Shown here: positions 23,917-33,423 of the stretch, piece after piece
How positions within the stretch are numbered: position 1 is the first letter of the stretch
Layout of the letters: every line of letters begins with the position of its first letter
DNA from: Alloprevotella sp.
Lineage (GTDB): Bacteria > Bacteroidota > Bacteroidia > Bacteroidales > Bacteroidaceae
Length of the DNA: 64,000 nucleotides
Assembly (NCBI GenBank): GCA_017477205.1
Contig: JAFUXE010000029.1
Location: 62,001 to 126,000 of the forward strand
Direction: 5' to 3'
The notes under the pieces: generated by a model
What the model was told of the DNA's origin: nothing
Seen by the model: the letters and a program-made list of their open reading frames with translations, nothing else
Database searches by the model: none
Translations under genes and position numbers: made by a program

Positions 23917-25761
23917 ATGAGACAGATTCCCCTTGAAGATTTCTTCCGCAACAGCCCCCGGACGGCCTTCCAGCTCTCGCCCGACGGCAGCCACATCGCC
24001 TACCTTGCCCCCTACGAAAACCGCATGAACCTCTTCGTGCGCCCCATGAGGCGGGACGATGGCGGCGCAGATGCCCGGGACATGCAGCTCACCTTCGAGA
24101 CGACGCGGAGCATAGCAGGCTATTTCTGGGCAGATAACTGCCGCCTGCTGTTCATGAAGGATACCGGTGGTGACGAGAACTATCAGCTCTACGGCGTGAA
24201 CCTCGACGGCACCGACCTGCGGGCATACACGCCATTCCCCGGTGTGCGCACCAGCATCATCGACGACCTGGAGGAAGTGGACGGCGAAATCCTCATCGGC
24301 ATGAACCGCCGGAATCCCGAGGTCTTTGACCCCTACCGCCTGAACCTGCGCACGGGTGAGCTGACGCCGCTGGCGGAGAATCCCGGGAACTGGCAGGGAT
24401 GGATGACCGACCACGACGGTTGCCTGCGCTCCGTTACGGCCATCGTGGATGGCGTGAACACGCAGATACTCTATCGCGACCACGACGGCGAGCCTTTCCG
24501 CCCCGTCCTGACGACGAACTTCCGCGAGAGCGTGGACTTCATGGAGTTCACGCCCGACAACCGCCTCGTATGGGCGGCAACAAACATCGGACGGGACAAG
24601 ATGGTGCTCGTCCTCATGGACCCTGCTACGTGCAAGGAGCTGGAAGTGCTCTACGAAAACCCGCGCTACGATGTCAACGCCATATCCTACTCGCGCAGGA
24701 GGAAACGGCTCCTCGGTGTATTCTGCACAGGGCATCGCGACACCGTCCGCCACTATTTTGACGACGAGGAAGCCGCCCTGCGCAAGCGGCTTGAAGCCCA
24801 TTTCCCCGGCAAGCGCTTCGGGATGGCAGACGTTGACAAGGCGGAAGAGAACTACCTCTACTACGTGGGCGGCGACCGCACGCGCGGCGCGTACTATTAT
24901 TATAATATACACGAGGACGCGCCCCGCCTCATCGCCCGCCTTGCCCCTTGGCTGGACGAGGAACAGCTCGTGCCGATGCAGGCTTTCACCTACACGTCGC
25001 GTGACGGCCTTGAAATCGAGGCCTACCTCTCAACGCCCCAGGGCGGGGAGGACAGCGAGGAGGGTGGGGGACGCTTCCCGCTCGTAGTGATACCCCACGG
25101 AGGTCCCTGGGCACGCGACCGTTGGGGCTACAATTCCGAGGTTCAGTTCCTGTGCAACCGGGGATATGCCGTCCTGCAGATGAATTTCCGGGGCTCCACC
25201 GGCTATGGCCGCCGTTTCCTCGAGGCTTCCTACAAGGAATGGGGGCGCAAGATGCAGGACGACATCACCGACGGCGTGGAATACCTCATCCGCCAGGGCA
25301 TCGCGAATCCGCAGCGCGTGGCCATCTACGGCGGCAGCTACGGCGGCTATGCCGCTTTGGCGGGGCTGTGCTTCACCCCCGACCTGTACCGCTGCGGCGT
25401 GGACTATTGCGGCGTCTCGAACCTTTTCACCTTCATGCAGACCATCCCGCCCTATTGGAAGCCCTTGCTGGAGATGATGTACGAGCAGGTGGGGAATCCC
25501 GACCAAGACCGGGAGATGCTGGCAGCAGCCTCTCCCGCGCTCCATGCCGACCGCATACGTGTGCCGCTTTTCATCGCGCAGGGGGCAAACGACCCGCGCG
25601 TCAACAAGGTCGAGAGCGACCAGATGGTGGAAGCCCTGCGCAGGAACGGCGTAGAGGTTGAGTACATGGTGAAGGACAACGAAGGACACGGGTTTGCCAA
25701 CGAGGAAAACCGCTTCGATTTCTATCGCAGGATGGAAGCCTTTCTGGCAAAATACCTCTGA
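23917..25761 (+). CDS. S9 family prolyl-oligopeptidase-like peptidase
   Basis: 614 residues from the ATG at 23917; a longer TTG start overlaps the promoter and is rejected. An N-terminal beta-propeller (LSPDGSHIAYLAPYENRMNLFV, then repeated blades) is followed by the alpha/beta hydrolase domain. The triad is visible: Ser in GGSYGGYAAL, Asp in QGANDPRVNKVES, His in NEGHGF. The oxyanion region reads PLVVIPHGGPWARD. No signal peptide, so it is probably cytoplasmic and trims short peptides. It stands alone between the divergent rpe operon and the sigma factor. Confidence 0.92.
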   Translation: MRQIPLEDFFRNSPRTAFQLSPDGSHIAYLAPYENRMNLFVRPMRRDDGGADARDMQLTFETTRSIAGYFWADNCRLLFMKDTGGDENYQLYGVNLDGTDLRAYTPFPGVRTSIIDDLEEVDGEILIGMNRRNPEVFDPYRLNLRTGELTPLAENPGNWQGWMTDHDGCLRSVTAIVDGVNTQILYRDHDGEPFRPVLTTNFRESVDFMEFTPDNRLVWAATNIGRDKMVLVLMDPATCKELEVLYENPRYDVNAISYSRRRKRLLGVFCTGHRDTVRHYFDDEEAALRKRLEAHFPGKRFGMADVDKAEENYLYYVGGDRTRGAYYYYNIHEDAPRLIARLAPWLDEEQLVPMQAFTYTSRDGLEIEAYLSTPQGGEDSEEGGGRFPLVVIPHGGPWARDRWGYNSEVQFLCNRGYAVLQMNFRGSTGYGRRFLEASYKEWGRKMQDDITDGVEYLIRQGIANPQRVAIYGGSYGGYAALAGLCFTPDLYRCGVDYCGVSNLFTFMQTIPPYWKPLLEMMYEQVGNPDQDREMLAAASPALHADRIRVPLFIAQGANDPRVNKVESDQMVEALRRNGVEVEYMVKDNEGHGFANEENRFDFYRRMEAFLAKYL

Positions 25762-25797
25762 ACTGGTCGCCCGAAGTGTTAAAATGCGGGCAAAATG

Positions 25798-25828
25798 TTG
25801 GCTGTTTTGGGCAGAAGGTGTATTTTTG
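25798..25828 (+). promoter_or_regulatory. Promoter of the ECF sigma gene (TTG-N20-TATTTTTG)
   Basis: TTG at 25798-25800 and TATTTTTG at 25821-25828 with 20 bases between. The leader would be about 107 bases. The housekeeping-type promoter means this sigma factor is not obviously self-activated. Confidence 0.7.
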
Positions 25829-25940
25829 CAGCCGAGTAGCCCCGAAAGCCGGGCACCGAAACTGATTCCTATAACGTAATTCTAAAACTGCAAAGCCTAT
25901 CGGAACAACATTACTCCTATACAACAAACGTTAGAAAGTA

Positions 25941-26534
25941 ATGACACATCTGCAACAGCGCACCGACGAAGAGTTGGTCGCTATGTATGCTTCCGGTAAC
26001 AACGGTGCGTTTGACGTACTCCTTGAACGTTATAAGGATAAGCTTTATTCCTATATCCTTTACATAGTTCACAACAACGACGTGGCGGACGACCTCTTCC
26101 AGGACACGTTCGTGCGCGCCATCATGACCATACGCCAGGGACGCTATGCCGAGAACGGACGCTTCTATGCATGGCTGACGCGCATCGCCCACAACCTCAT
26201 CGTTGACCAGTTCCGCAACGAGCGCACGGAAAATGTCGTGGAGACCAGCGACCCCCAGAAGGACATCCTGAACAACCTTCGCCTGGCGGATGCAAGCATC
26301 GAGCAGCAGATGCTCGACGAGCAGACCTCTGACGACGTGCGACGCCTTGTGCGCCACCTGCCCGACAGCCAGCGCGAAGTTGTCAACATGCGCTACTATG
26401 AAGGCCTTTCCTTCAAGGAGATCTCCGAGCGGACGGGCGTCAGCATCAATACGGCCCTCGGGCGCATGCGCTATGCAATCATCAACATGCGCCGCATGGC
26501 CGATGAGCACGGCATAGAGCTCTATATGGCATAG
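25941..26534 (+). CDS. ECF-type RNA polymerase sigma factor
   Basis: 197-residue sigma-70 factor with regions 2 and 4 only. Region 2: FDVLLERYKDKLYSYILYIVHNNDVADDLFQDTFVRA...GRFYAWLTRIAHNLIVDQFR. Region 4: LPDSQREVVNMRYYEGLSFKEISERTGVSINTALGRMRYAI. No anti-sigma gene is adjacent, unlike the SusCD-linked ECF/FecR pairs. It sits 386 bases upstream of the fasciclin/Sus operon on the same strand, but a terminator and a consensus promoter separate them, so control of that operon is not shown. Confidence 0.92.
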   Translation: MTHLQQRTDEELVAMYASGNNGAFDVLLERYKDKLYSYILYIVHNNDVADDLFQDTFVRAIMTIRQGRYAENGRFYAWLTRIAHNLIVDQFRNERTENVVETSDPQKDILNNLRLADASIEQQMLDEQTSDDVRRLVRHLPDSQREVVNMRYYEGLSFKEISERTGVSINTALGRMRYAIINMRRMADEHGIELYMA

Positions 26535-26594
26535 GCTCCGCCCAACCTCTTGCGCATCGCTTTTGCGCAGCCCCACACACCACATCCCTCCTTA

Positions 26595-26650
26595 CAAACC
26601 CTACACGCCATACTGACAAAAGCTCAGACGGCGGTGGGGTTTTCTTTTTC
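26595..26650 (+). terminator. Probable terminator of the sigma-factor gene
   Basis: AACCCTACACGCC pairs imperfectly with GGCGGTGGGGTT and is followed by TTCTTTTT. The rest of the 386-base gap holds a CG-alternating patch (about 26693-26715) and the next promoter, nothing else. Confidence 0.5.
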
Positions 26651-26818
26651 CTTCGCATCCCCCTTCACTCCCTCGCATCCTCCCGCCTTCTCGCGCGCAC
26701 GCGCGTTACGCGTTATATAATGTGTGGCAGGAAAGGCTTGGGACACCGCCGCAACTTAACATTCGTTTATGGTATAAGTCTTAAAAAAACTTAAATTGCC
26801 TGTTAATCGGGGCTCAGA

Positions 26819-26851
26819 TTGTTTTTTAATCCTAATAAACCCTTATCTTTG
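26819..26851 (+). promoter_or_regulatory. Promoter of the fasciclin/SusCD operon (TTG-N22-TATCTTTG)
   Basis: TATCTTTG at 26844-26851 with TTG at 26819-26821, spacing two bases longer than the other promoters here. The leader is about 64 bases and very AT-rich, with no Shine-Dalgarno. Confidence 0.65.
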
Positions 26852-26920
26852 CTACCGCTCTATACCATGTAGTGACGAAATCATTAAAATAAAATCTATA
26901 AAAATCAATCAATTAATGGT

Positions 26921-29900
26921 ATGAAAGACCGTTTATTCAGAATGGGTTTCACGCTGCTAAGCGCAGTGTGCCTATTGTCAACTTGCGGTATTGCCACTTC
27001 CTGCCAGGACAATTATGACCTGGACGAGAAGATGCCCGAAATCTTGGGGCAGAGCATATACGACGAGTTGAAGAAAGAGGGCAACTTCACGAACCAGGTG
27101 CGCCTGATTGACGACCTGGGTTACACGGACGTGCTCTCCAAAACGGGTAGTAAGACGCTCTTCGTGGCCAACGATGACGCCTTCCGCGCTTTCTTTGAGA
27201 AATGTACGTGGAAGGATGGCAGCGGACAGCCCGTGCGTTCTTACGACCAGCTCTCCACCAGCCAGAAGCGCCTTTTGCTGAACGGTGCGATGCTGAACAA
27301 CGCATACGTGATGGAGATGCTTGCGAACACGGCCGGAGGCGGAAAGAACCTCTGCCTGCGTCAGGGCACCAACCAGAGTGCTACTGACTCCGTGCCGTAT
27401 TGGAACTATTGGGAGCTGCCCAAATTCCAGTTTGAAGCCGAGGAGGATTCCCGTGCCGAGGACAAGATGGACCTTTGGAGCTACTATCGTACGGAAGCAC
27501 GCGGCGGTATGTATATGGCCGTTGACGCTACGAACCCCATGATGACCCATTTCCTCGAGGGACAGCTGAACGACAAGCACATCAAGCACTCCGACATCGC
27601 GTTCATCATGAACATCAAGGATGGTAGCTGGGGAACCAACAGCGAAACCGAGGAATCCCGCAGCTACATCTACGACCGCAGGGTGATTACGCCGGACAAG
27701 ACTTGCCTCAACGGTTACTATCACGTCCTGGACAGCGTGCTCGTGACGCCCTCCAGCATGGCGGAAGTCATTCGCGAAGAACCCACGACGCAGCTCTTCT
27801 CCGAGATGCTCGAACGCTTCAGCGCTCCCTACTACGTGTCGTCCCTCACGGCAGAGTACTCGGCCCTGCACGACATCAAGGGAGACTCCGTATTCCAGAA
27901 GCGTTACATCTCCGTGAACAATTATTCCGGTGCCCCCTTGCAGCAGGACCAGAAGCGCCGCAGCCTCGGTGACTTCCCGCAGCTGGCATTTGACCCTGCA
28001 TGGAACGCTTACGCTATCTCCAGCACGACAACGGCCGAGAACGACATGGCTGCTATGTTCGTGCCCAGTGATGCTGCCATGAAGGACTACTTTGTACGCG
28101 GTGGCGGACGCTTCCTGATGGAACGCTATGCCAAGCGAGAGAATACGGACGAGAATCTTTCCTACAACATCGCCCAGATTCCCTTGCAGGTTGTGGCAGC
28201 CCTTATCAACAACCTCATGAAGGACTCCTTCAACGAGACCGTGCCCAGCAAGTACCTCACGATCATGAACGACGCGCAGGACCAGATGTTCCCTGCAAAG
28301 ACGTATGGCAGTGAAGAAGAATACCGGGCGCTTTTTGAGAAGGTGAAGATGGCCAGCAACGGTGTTGTCTATATCATGAACAAGGTGATTAGCCCTGCTG
28401 ACTACTCCAGCGTAGCTGCCCCCGTGCTGCTGAGCCGCAACACACGCATCGTGAATGCAGTGCTCCGTGCCGACGAGGCCTACATCAACGGTAACTCCTA
28501 CAACAACGCTCCGTTGAAGCAGTACTTCTCCACCTACCTGAAGGCCATGCAGAGCCGCTTCTCCTTCTTCGTTCCTACGGACGAGGGGCTTGGAAAGTAC
28601 GGCTATGTGGATCCTGTGGGTATAGCTTCCAAGTTGCCCGCCAGCATCCGCTATTGGCGCTTTGAGTATGGTGCTCCCACTTCCACCGATGCTTCTCCGC
28701 GTCTGCCCATCCGTGCGACGTCCTATCGCTATAATGCAGAAACAGGTCCCCTTGACAGCGACCAGCAGACGCAGAACAAAGCCGTATCTCTTCCGAACGA
28801 AGTACTGACGACCGGATATGGCCCCACGAAGCGCGAACTCATGGTGGAACTCGTGAACCAGCACGTGATTGTACACGACAATGACGATACGCAGGGCGTC
28901 AATGCCTCCCGCACCATCTATACGAGCCGCAGCGGCGCCCCCGTTGTCATTGTGAACCGGGGCGATGCAGCCAATAACGGTGTAGGCATGCAGGTGAAGG
29001 GCGGCTACCAGATTGATCTTGAGAACGACGAATATCCCGGCAACGAATACGTCAGCAACGTCATCGAGGGACACAATATGACGGAAGAGCTCAACGGCTA
29101 TGGTAACGGTATGACCTATGTCATTGACCGTCCGATGCAGCCCACGATGACCTCTGTCTATAGCATCCTGAGCCGCAACGAGAACTTCAGCGCCTTCTTC
29201 GAGCTTTGTGATCCTATGAATTTCTCCGAGGACCTGCTCGTTTCAATCGGATTCAAGGACAGCATCGCCGGCAAGAAAGACGAGACCACACTCTGGAGCG
29301 CCGAGCAGAACAAGTATCGTATCTTTACGAACCTGGCACCGTATTATCCTGCTGCCAACGAATATCTCGTGCGCTTCTTCAATAACTACCGCTACACCAT
29401 CTATGTGCCCACGAACGCTGCCGTACAGGAAGCCATCCGCAACGGACTTCCCACGTGGGCGTCCATTGAGGAGTTCGTGGAAGCCCACAAGGATGCCGAC
29501 GGCCTCCTGAATGATGACGACAAGGCAAAGGCAAAGGCTATGGTGACTTGCCTCGTGAACTTCCTGCGTTATCATTTCCAGGATGGTGCCTACTACGTGG
29601 ACAATGTGAACTATGCACTGAACGGCCAGACCTCCTGCATCATGCACAATGACGCTACGGACACCGACGCCTATCTCTATGTGCAGATGAATCAGACGCC
29701 CAACCACATATCCTTGAAGGACGAGGCCGGGAAACAGCACAACGTGGTGGCTCCCTACAACCTCATGGCACGCGACATGAACTTCAATGCTGCGCCGACG
29801 AACACGACCAGCGCACGCTACGTGAAGAACTCCTCTTATGCAGCTATCCATCAGGTGGACGGTGTGCTCAACTTCATGCAGCTGCCCGCCAGCGGACGTT

Positions 29901-29968
29901 ACGACGCTGCTTGGTCAACGGCTCCCGCTGCCCGCAAGTTTGTGGCTAAGTACAGAATCAGAAAATAA
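26921..29968 (+). CDS. Fasciclin (FAS1)-domain lipoprotein, large
   Basis: 1015 residues; lipoprotein signal with lipobox IATSC (Cys near residue 28). At least three FAS1-type segments are recognisable: VRLIDDLGYTDVLSKTGSKTLFVANDDAFRAFF; AMFVPSDAAMKDYF...VVYIMNKVISP; FSFFVPTDEGLGKYGY and NYRYTIYVPTNAAVQEAI...FLRYHFQDGAYY. FAS1 domains are cell-surface adhesion modules. This gene begins a seven-gene run whose spacings are 2 to 30 bases (up to 25 if the ATG at 37500 is used), so it belongs to the same transcript as the SusC/SusD genes. Ligand unknown. Length is well above most bacterial FAS1 proteins. Confidence 0.88.
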   Translation: MKDRLFRMGFTLLSAVCLLSTCGIATSCQDNYDLDEKMPEILGQSIYDELKKEGNFTNQVRLIDDLGYTDVLSKTGSKTLFVANDDAFRAFFEKCTWKDGSGQPVRSYDQLSTSQKRLLLNGAMLNNAYVMEMLANTAGGGKNLCLRQGTNQSATDSVPYWNYWELPKFQFEAEEDSRAEDKMDLWSYYRTEARGGMYMAVDATNPMMTHFLEGQLNDKHIKHSDIAFIMNIKDGSWGTNSETEESRSYIYDRRVITPDKTCLNGYYHVLDSVLVTPSSMAEVIREEPTTQLFSEMLERFSAPYYVSSLTAEYSALHDIKGDSVFQKRYISVNNYSGAPLQQDQKRRSLGDFPQLAFDPAWNAYAISSTTTAENDMAAMFVPSDAAMKDYFVRGGGRFLMERYAKRENTDENLSYNIAQIPLQVVAALINNLMKDSFNETVPSKYLTIMNDAQDQMFPAKTYGSEEEYRALFEKVKMASNGVVYIMNKVISPADYSSVAAPVLLSRNTRIVNAVLRADEAYINGNSYNNAPLKQYFSTYLKAMQSRFSFFVPTDEGLGKYGYVDPVGIASKLPASIRYWRFEYGAPTSTDASPRLPIRATSYRYNAETGPLDSDQQTQNKAVSLPNEVLTTGYGPTKRELMVELVNQHVIVHDNDDTQGVNASRTIYTSRSGAPVVIVNRGDAANNGVGMQVKGGYQIDLENDEYPGNEYVSNVIEGHNMTEELNGYGNGMTYVIDRPMQPTMTSVYSILSRNENFSAFFELCDPMNFSEDLLVSIGFKDSIAGKKDETTLWSAEQNKYRIFTNLAPYYPAANEYLVRFFNNYRYTIYVPTNAAVQEAIRNGLPTWASIEEFVEAHKDADGLLNDDDKAKAKAMVTCLVNFLRYHFQDGAYYVDNVNYALNGQTSCIMHNDATDTDAYLYVQMNQTPNHISLKDEAGKQHNVVAPYNLMARDMNFNAAPTNTTSARYVKNSSYAAIHQVDGVLNFMQLPASGRYDAAWSTAPAARKFVAKYRIRK

Positions 29969-29977
29969 GTCAGCACC

Positions 29978-32900
29978 ATGAATAAAATGAAGTATCTACT
30001 GACCCTTGCCTTGTGCTTCTGCTTCTACGCAGCCAGTGCGCAAACGCGTATCACGGGTCACGTTGTCAGCGATGAAGGCCCCATCGTGATGGCCAACATC
30101 GTGGAAAAAGACGCGAACAACCGTAACGTCTCTGCTACGCAGACCGACGCCAACGGTAACTTCTCTCTCGCCATCAAGAGCCCGACGAACAGCCTGCAGA
30201 TATCCTATATCGGATACAAGACGCAGACCATCAAGCCCATCGGCGAACGCAAGTCTTTTGAAATCACCCTCGTGGACAACTCCACGATAGACGAGGCAAC
30301 CGTTGTCGCTGTCCGCAAGACACAGAGTAACGGTCTCTCCATTCCAGAGCGTGAAATCTCTGTCGCCAAGCAGACCCTTAACATGGACGACATGCAAGGC
30401 CTCTCCTTCGAGACGGCCGGTGAGGCTCTGCAAGGACAGATTGCCGGTCTGGACGTTGTGATGAACTCCGGTAACCTGGGTGCCGGTACCTCCATGCGCC
30501 TGCGTGGTGTATCGTCCATCAACGGCTCGCAGGAACCGCTCATCGTTGTCAACGGTTATATCCTGGAGGACTACAACGAAGGCGACCTCGACCTGAATAA
30601 CATGGAGAATGAGGAGCAGTTCGCAACCCTTCTTCAGGTAAGCCCCGAGGATATCCAGGAAATCAAGGTGCTGAAGGATGCCGCCGCAACAGCCATCTGG
30701 GGTGCACGCGGTTCCAACGGTGTGATTGAAATCACCACGCGCCGCGGTGCCCGCGGTAAGACGAGGGTGAACTTCAGCTACCGCTTCAACGGCTCCTGGC
30801 AGCCGCAAGGCATGAAGATGCTGAATGGTGACGGCTATACCATGATGCTGAAGCAGGCCTTCTTCAATCCTACGCAGAGCGACTACGCTTCCAATATCGT
30901 CGAGCTCATGTATCTCCAGAACCGTCCTGCCTACTACGGCAACTACAACAAGAACACGGACTGGGTAGATGAGGTGACGCAGTTTGGTCAGTCGCACAAC
31001 TTCGGTGTGAACATTTCCGGTGGTGGTGAAAAAGCCCAGTTCCGCATTTCCGGAACCTTCGACCATGAAGTCGGTACGATTATCAAGCAGTCCCTCGACC
31101 GCTTTACCAACCGCCTCGCCCTTGACTACTATGTCAGCGACCGCATCAAGTTCATCTCCGACTTTGGTCTTACCTACACCAAGAACAACCGTAACTATAC
31201 AGACGGTATTCTCAGCTACGCTTATCACGCTATGCCGAACATGTCGGTTTACCGCAACGAGTATCGCGAGACGGCTGACGGTGTGGGTGAGTACTACAAC
31301 ACGGGCGAGTACTACATCATGCCTCCTGCCTCCGGCAGTGCGGGTCTGCTGGCCAACAACAGCGGCCTGACCTCCTACTATCTCCGCGATATGGTTGGGA
31401 CGGGTAATCCTGTGGCCATTGCCAACATGGCTTGGCGCCGCCAGTCAACGTACTCCATCAACCCCTCTCTTGCCATCGAGTACAAGCTCCTCGGCAAGGA
31501 CGACAGCGAGACCCAGTTGAACTATCGCGGTGACGTCTATATGTACGCTTATACGCAGAGTGACAATAACTACTATCCGCACCAGCTCACGTCAAGCACA
31601 TGGTCGGACGGTGTTGACCTCACCTCAAGCTACGAGTACAAGAGCCTGTCCTTCACGACGCGTCATCAGCTTGTGTTCCATCCCTACTTCAGCAATGAAA
31701 AGCACGCTCTTCAGGTGCTGGCACGTTTCGAGGTGGGTTCTTCTGACAACACTTCACAAAGCCTTTCTTCCAGTGGTATCAATGGCGGCATCACCGACCC
31801 GACCGTTGTGGGCTACCTTACCTCCTCCTCTACGGGAACAGGCAAGAGCCACACGATGAGCGGAACGGGAAGTATGCACTATTCCTACGGCTCCAAGTAC
31901 AGTGTGGACCTGACGCTTCGTGCCGACGGCTCTACCCGTTTCGGCAAGGGCAGTAAGTGGGGCTTCTTCCCGGGTATCTCCGGACGTTGGAACATCAGCG
32001 ACGAGAAGTTCTTTGAGCCCATCCACGACATCGTGAACATGCTCTCCTTCCGTCCCGGTTGGGGTATAACGGGTAACCAGCCTCCCAGCGAAGGTTTGAT
32101 CTACAATAACTTCTCTCCGAGTGGCTACTATAATAACGTTCAGGCCATCGTTCCCTCCAACCTCCGTCTGACACAGCTCAAGTGGGAGCGTACGAAGAGC
32201 TGGAACCTCGGCTTCGACCTCGGCCTCTTCAACATTGTGGACTTCAATCTGAACATTTACAACAAGAAGACGACCGACCTGCTCAACAGCGGTGTGCGCA
32301 TCCCGTCCTCCACGGGTTACAGCAGCCTCTCCTGGACAAATGTGGGTACGATGAAGAATGAGGGTTGGGAACTCTACATCAACACTCAGGACCTCTTCCG
32401 CCTCAACATAGGCAAGGATGCACTTAAATTGCGTCTGAACTTCAACTTCGCCCAGAACATCAACACGGTGACCGAAATGGATGCATCCGTGCTGGCTACG
32501 AACAATCCCGACTTCACCTACGCAAACGAAAGTGTACTGCGCCGCGTCCAGATTGGCAACGCACTTGGTGGTCTCTATGGCTTCCGCTACAAAGGTGTCT
32601 ATGCCTACGACTATGACCACAACGGCTACTTCCTCAACGACGAGAAGAACCAGTACTACTATTCCGACAAGAACAAGGTGAACCCCGACGGAACGACTCG
32701 CAATACGGCGAAGAACTCCGGTAAGACGGCGCCTATCGTCTATGATGCAGAAGGCAACGTTGTGTATGACAAGAACGGTAACCCCCTGCCCATGATGTAC
32801 AACTATGGTGGTATCAACTACCAGTTCCAGGGTGGCGACGTGATGTATGAAGACATCAACCATGACGGTCAGATTGACGAGTTGGATATTGTCTATCTCG

Positions 32901-33409
32901 GCGGTTCCAACCCGAAGATCAACGGTGGTTTCGGCTTCCGCTTCATCTACGGCAACTGGCAGCTCATGGCAAACTTCAACTTCCGTGTGGGTAACAAGAT
33001 TCTGAACCTCGCACGTATGTATGCAGAAGACATGCGCGGCATCAACAACCAGAGTGCTGCCGTGAACTGGCGCTGGCGTATGAACGGTCAGGAAATGCCT
33101 ATCCCCCGTGCCATGAACGCAGAGGTGGGCGCATCCTACAACGCTCTCATCAGCGACCGTTACGTGGAACCGGGTGACTATCTCCGCTTCCAGTACTTGC
33201 AGCTCTCCTATTCAGTACCTGCCGCCAAACTGAAGAAGCTGGGTCTCAGCACCCTTCGCTTCTCCGCTTCCGGCAACAACCTGATTTTCTGGTCTAAGTA
33301 TTCCGGAACGGATCCTGACCACAGTGCAAATGGTTTCTGGCCCAGCTACGATAACTCGCAGACGCCGCGTTCCCGTTCCTTTACGATTAGTGTGAATTTC
33401 GGATTCTAA
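29978..33409 (+). CDS. SusC/RagA-family TonB-linked outer-membrane transporter (first)
   Basis: 1143 residues. Signal peptide YLLTLALCFCFYAASAQ, then a CarboxypepD_reg-like domain (TRITGHVVSDEGPIVMANIV...ISYIGYKTQ), plug domain with the SusC signature (MRLRGVSSINGSQEPLIVVNGYILED; VLKDAAATAIWGARGSNGVIEITTRRG) and a 22-strand barrel ending SRSFTISVNFGF. The TonB box is expected before the plug (DEATVVAV). It pairs with the SusD-like lipoprotein 14 bases downstream to take up a large ligand. Neighbouring FAS1 lipoproteins instead of glycoside hydrolases make the substrate unclear. Confidence 0.95.
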   Translation: MNKMKYLLTLALCFCFYAASAQTRITGHVVSDEGPIVMANIVEKDANNRNVSATQTDANGNFSLAIKSPTNSLQISYIGYKTQTIKPIGERKSFEITLVDNSTIDEATVVAVRKTQSNGLSIPEREISVAKQTLNMDDMQGLSFETAGEALQGQIAGLDVVMNSGNLGAGTSMRLRGVSSINGSQEPLIVVNGYILEDYNEGDLDLNNMENEEQFATLLQVSPEDIQEIKVLKDAAATAIWGARGSNGVIEITTRRGARGKTRVNFSYRFNGSWQPQGMKMLNGDGYTMMLKQAFFNPTQSDYASNIVELMYLQNRPAYYGNYNKNTDWVDEVTQFGQSHNFGVNISGGGEKAQFRISGTFDHEVGTIIKQSLDRFTNRLALDYYVSDRIKFISDFGLTYTKNNRNYTDGILSYAYHAMPNMSVYRNEYRETADGVGEYYNTGEYYIMPPASGSAGLLANNSGLTSYYLRDMVGTGNPVAIANMAWRRQSTYSINPSLAIEYKLLGKDDSETQLNYRGDVYMYAYTQSDNNYYPHQLTSSTWSDGVDLTSSYEYKSLSFTTRHQLVFHPYFSNEKHALQVLARFEVGSSDNTSQSLSSSGINGGITDPTVVGYLTSSSTGTGKSHTMSGTGSMHYSYGSKYSVDLTLRADGSTRFGKGSKWGFFPGISGRWNISDEKFFEPIHDIVNMLSFRPGWGITGNQPPSEGLIYNNFSPSGYYNNVQAIVPSNLRLTQLKWERTKSWNLGFDLGLFNIVDFNLNIYNKKTTDLLNSGVRIPSSTGYSSLSWTNVGTMKNEGWELYINTQDLFRLNIGKDALKLRLNFNFAQNINTVTEMDASVLATNNPDFTYANESVLRRVQIGNALGGLYGFRYKGVYAYDYDHNGYFLNDEKNQYYYSDKNKVNPDGTTRNTAKNSGKTAPIVYDAEGNVVYDKNGNPLPMMYNYGGINYQFQGGDVMYEDINHDGQIDELDIVYLGGSNPKINGGFGFRFIYGNWQLMANFNFRVGNKILNLARMYAEDMRGINNQSAAVNWRWRMNGQEMPIPRAMNAEVGASYNALISDRYVEPGDYLRFQYLQLSYSVPAAKLKKLGLSTLRFSASGNNLIFWSKYSGTDPDHSANGFWPSYDNSQTPRSRSFTISVNFGF

Positions 33410-33423
33410 AAGCATATACTACA

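Noticed and set aside
25941..26920. The ECF sigma factor as dedicated regulator of the fasciclin/SusCD operon
   Set aside because: It is adjacent, but a terminator and a primary-sigma promoter lie between, and no anti-sigma gene is present. The link is unsupported.
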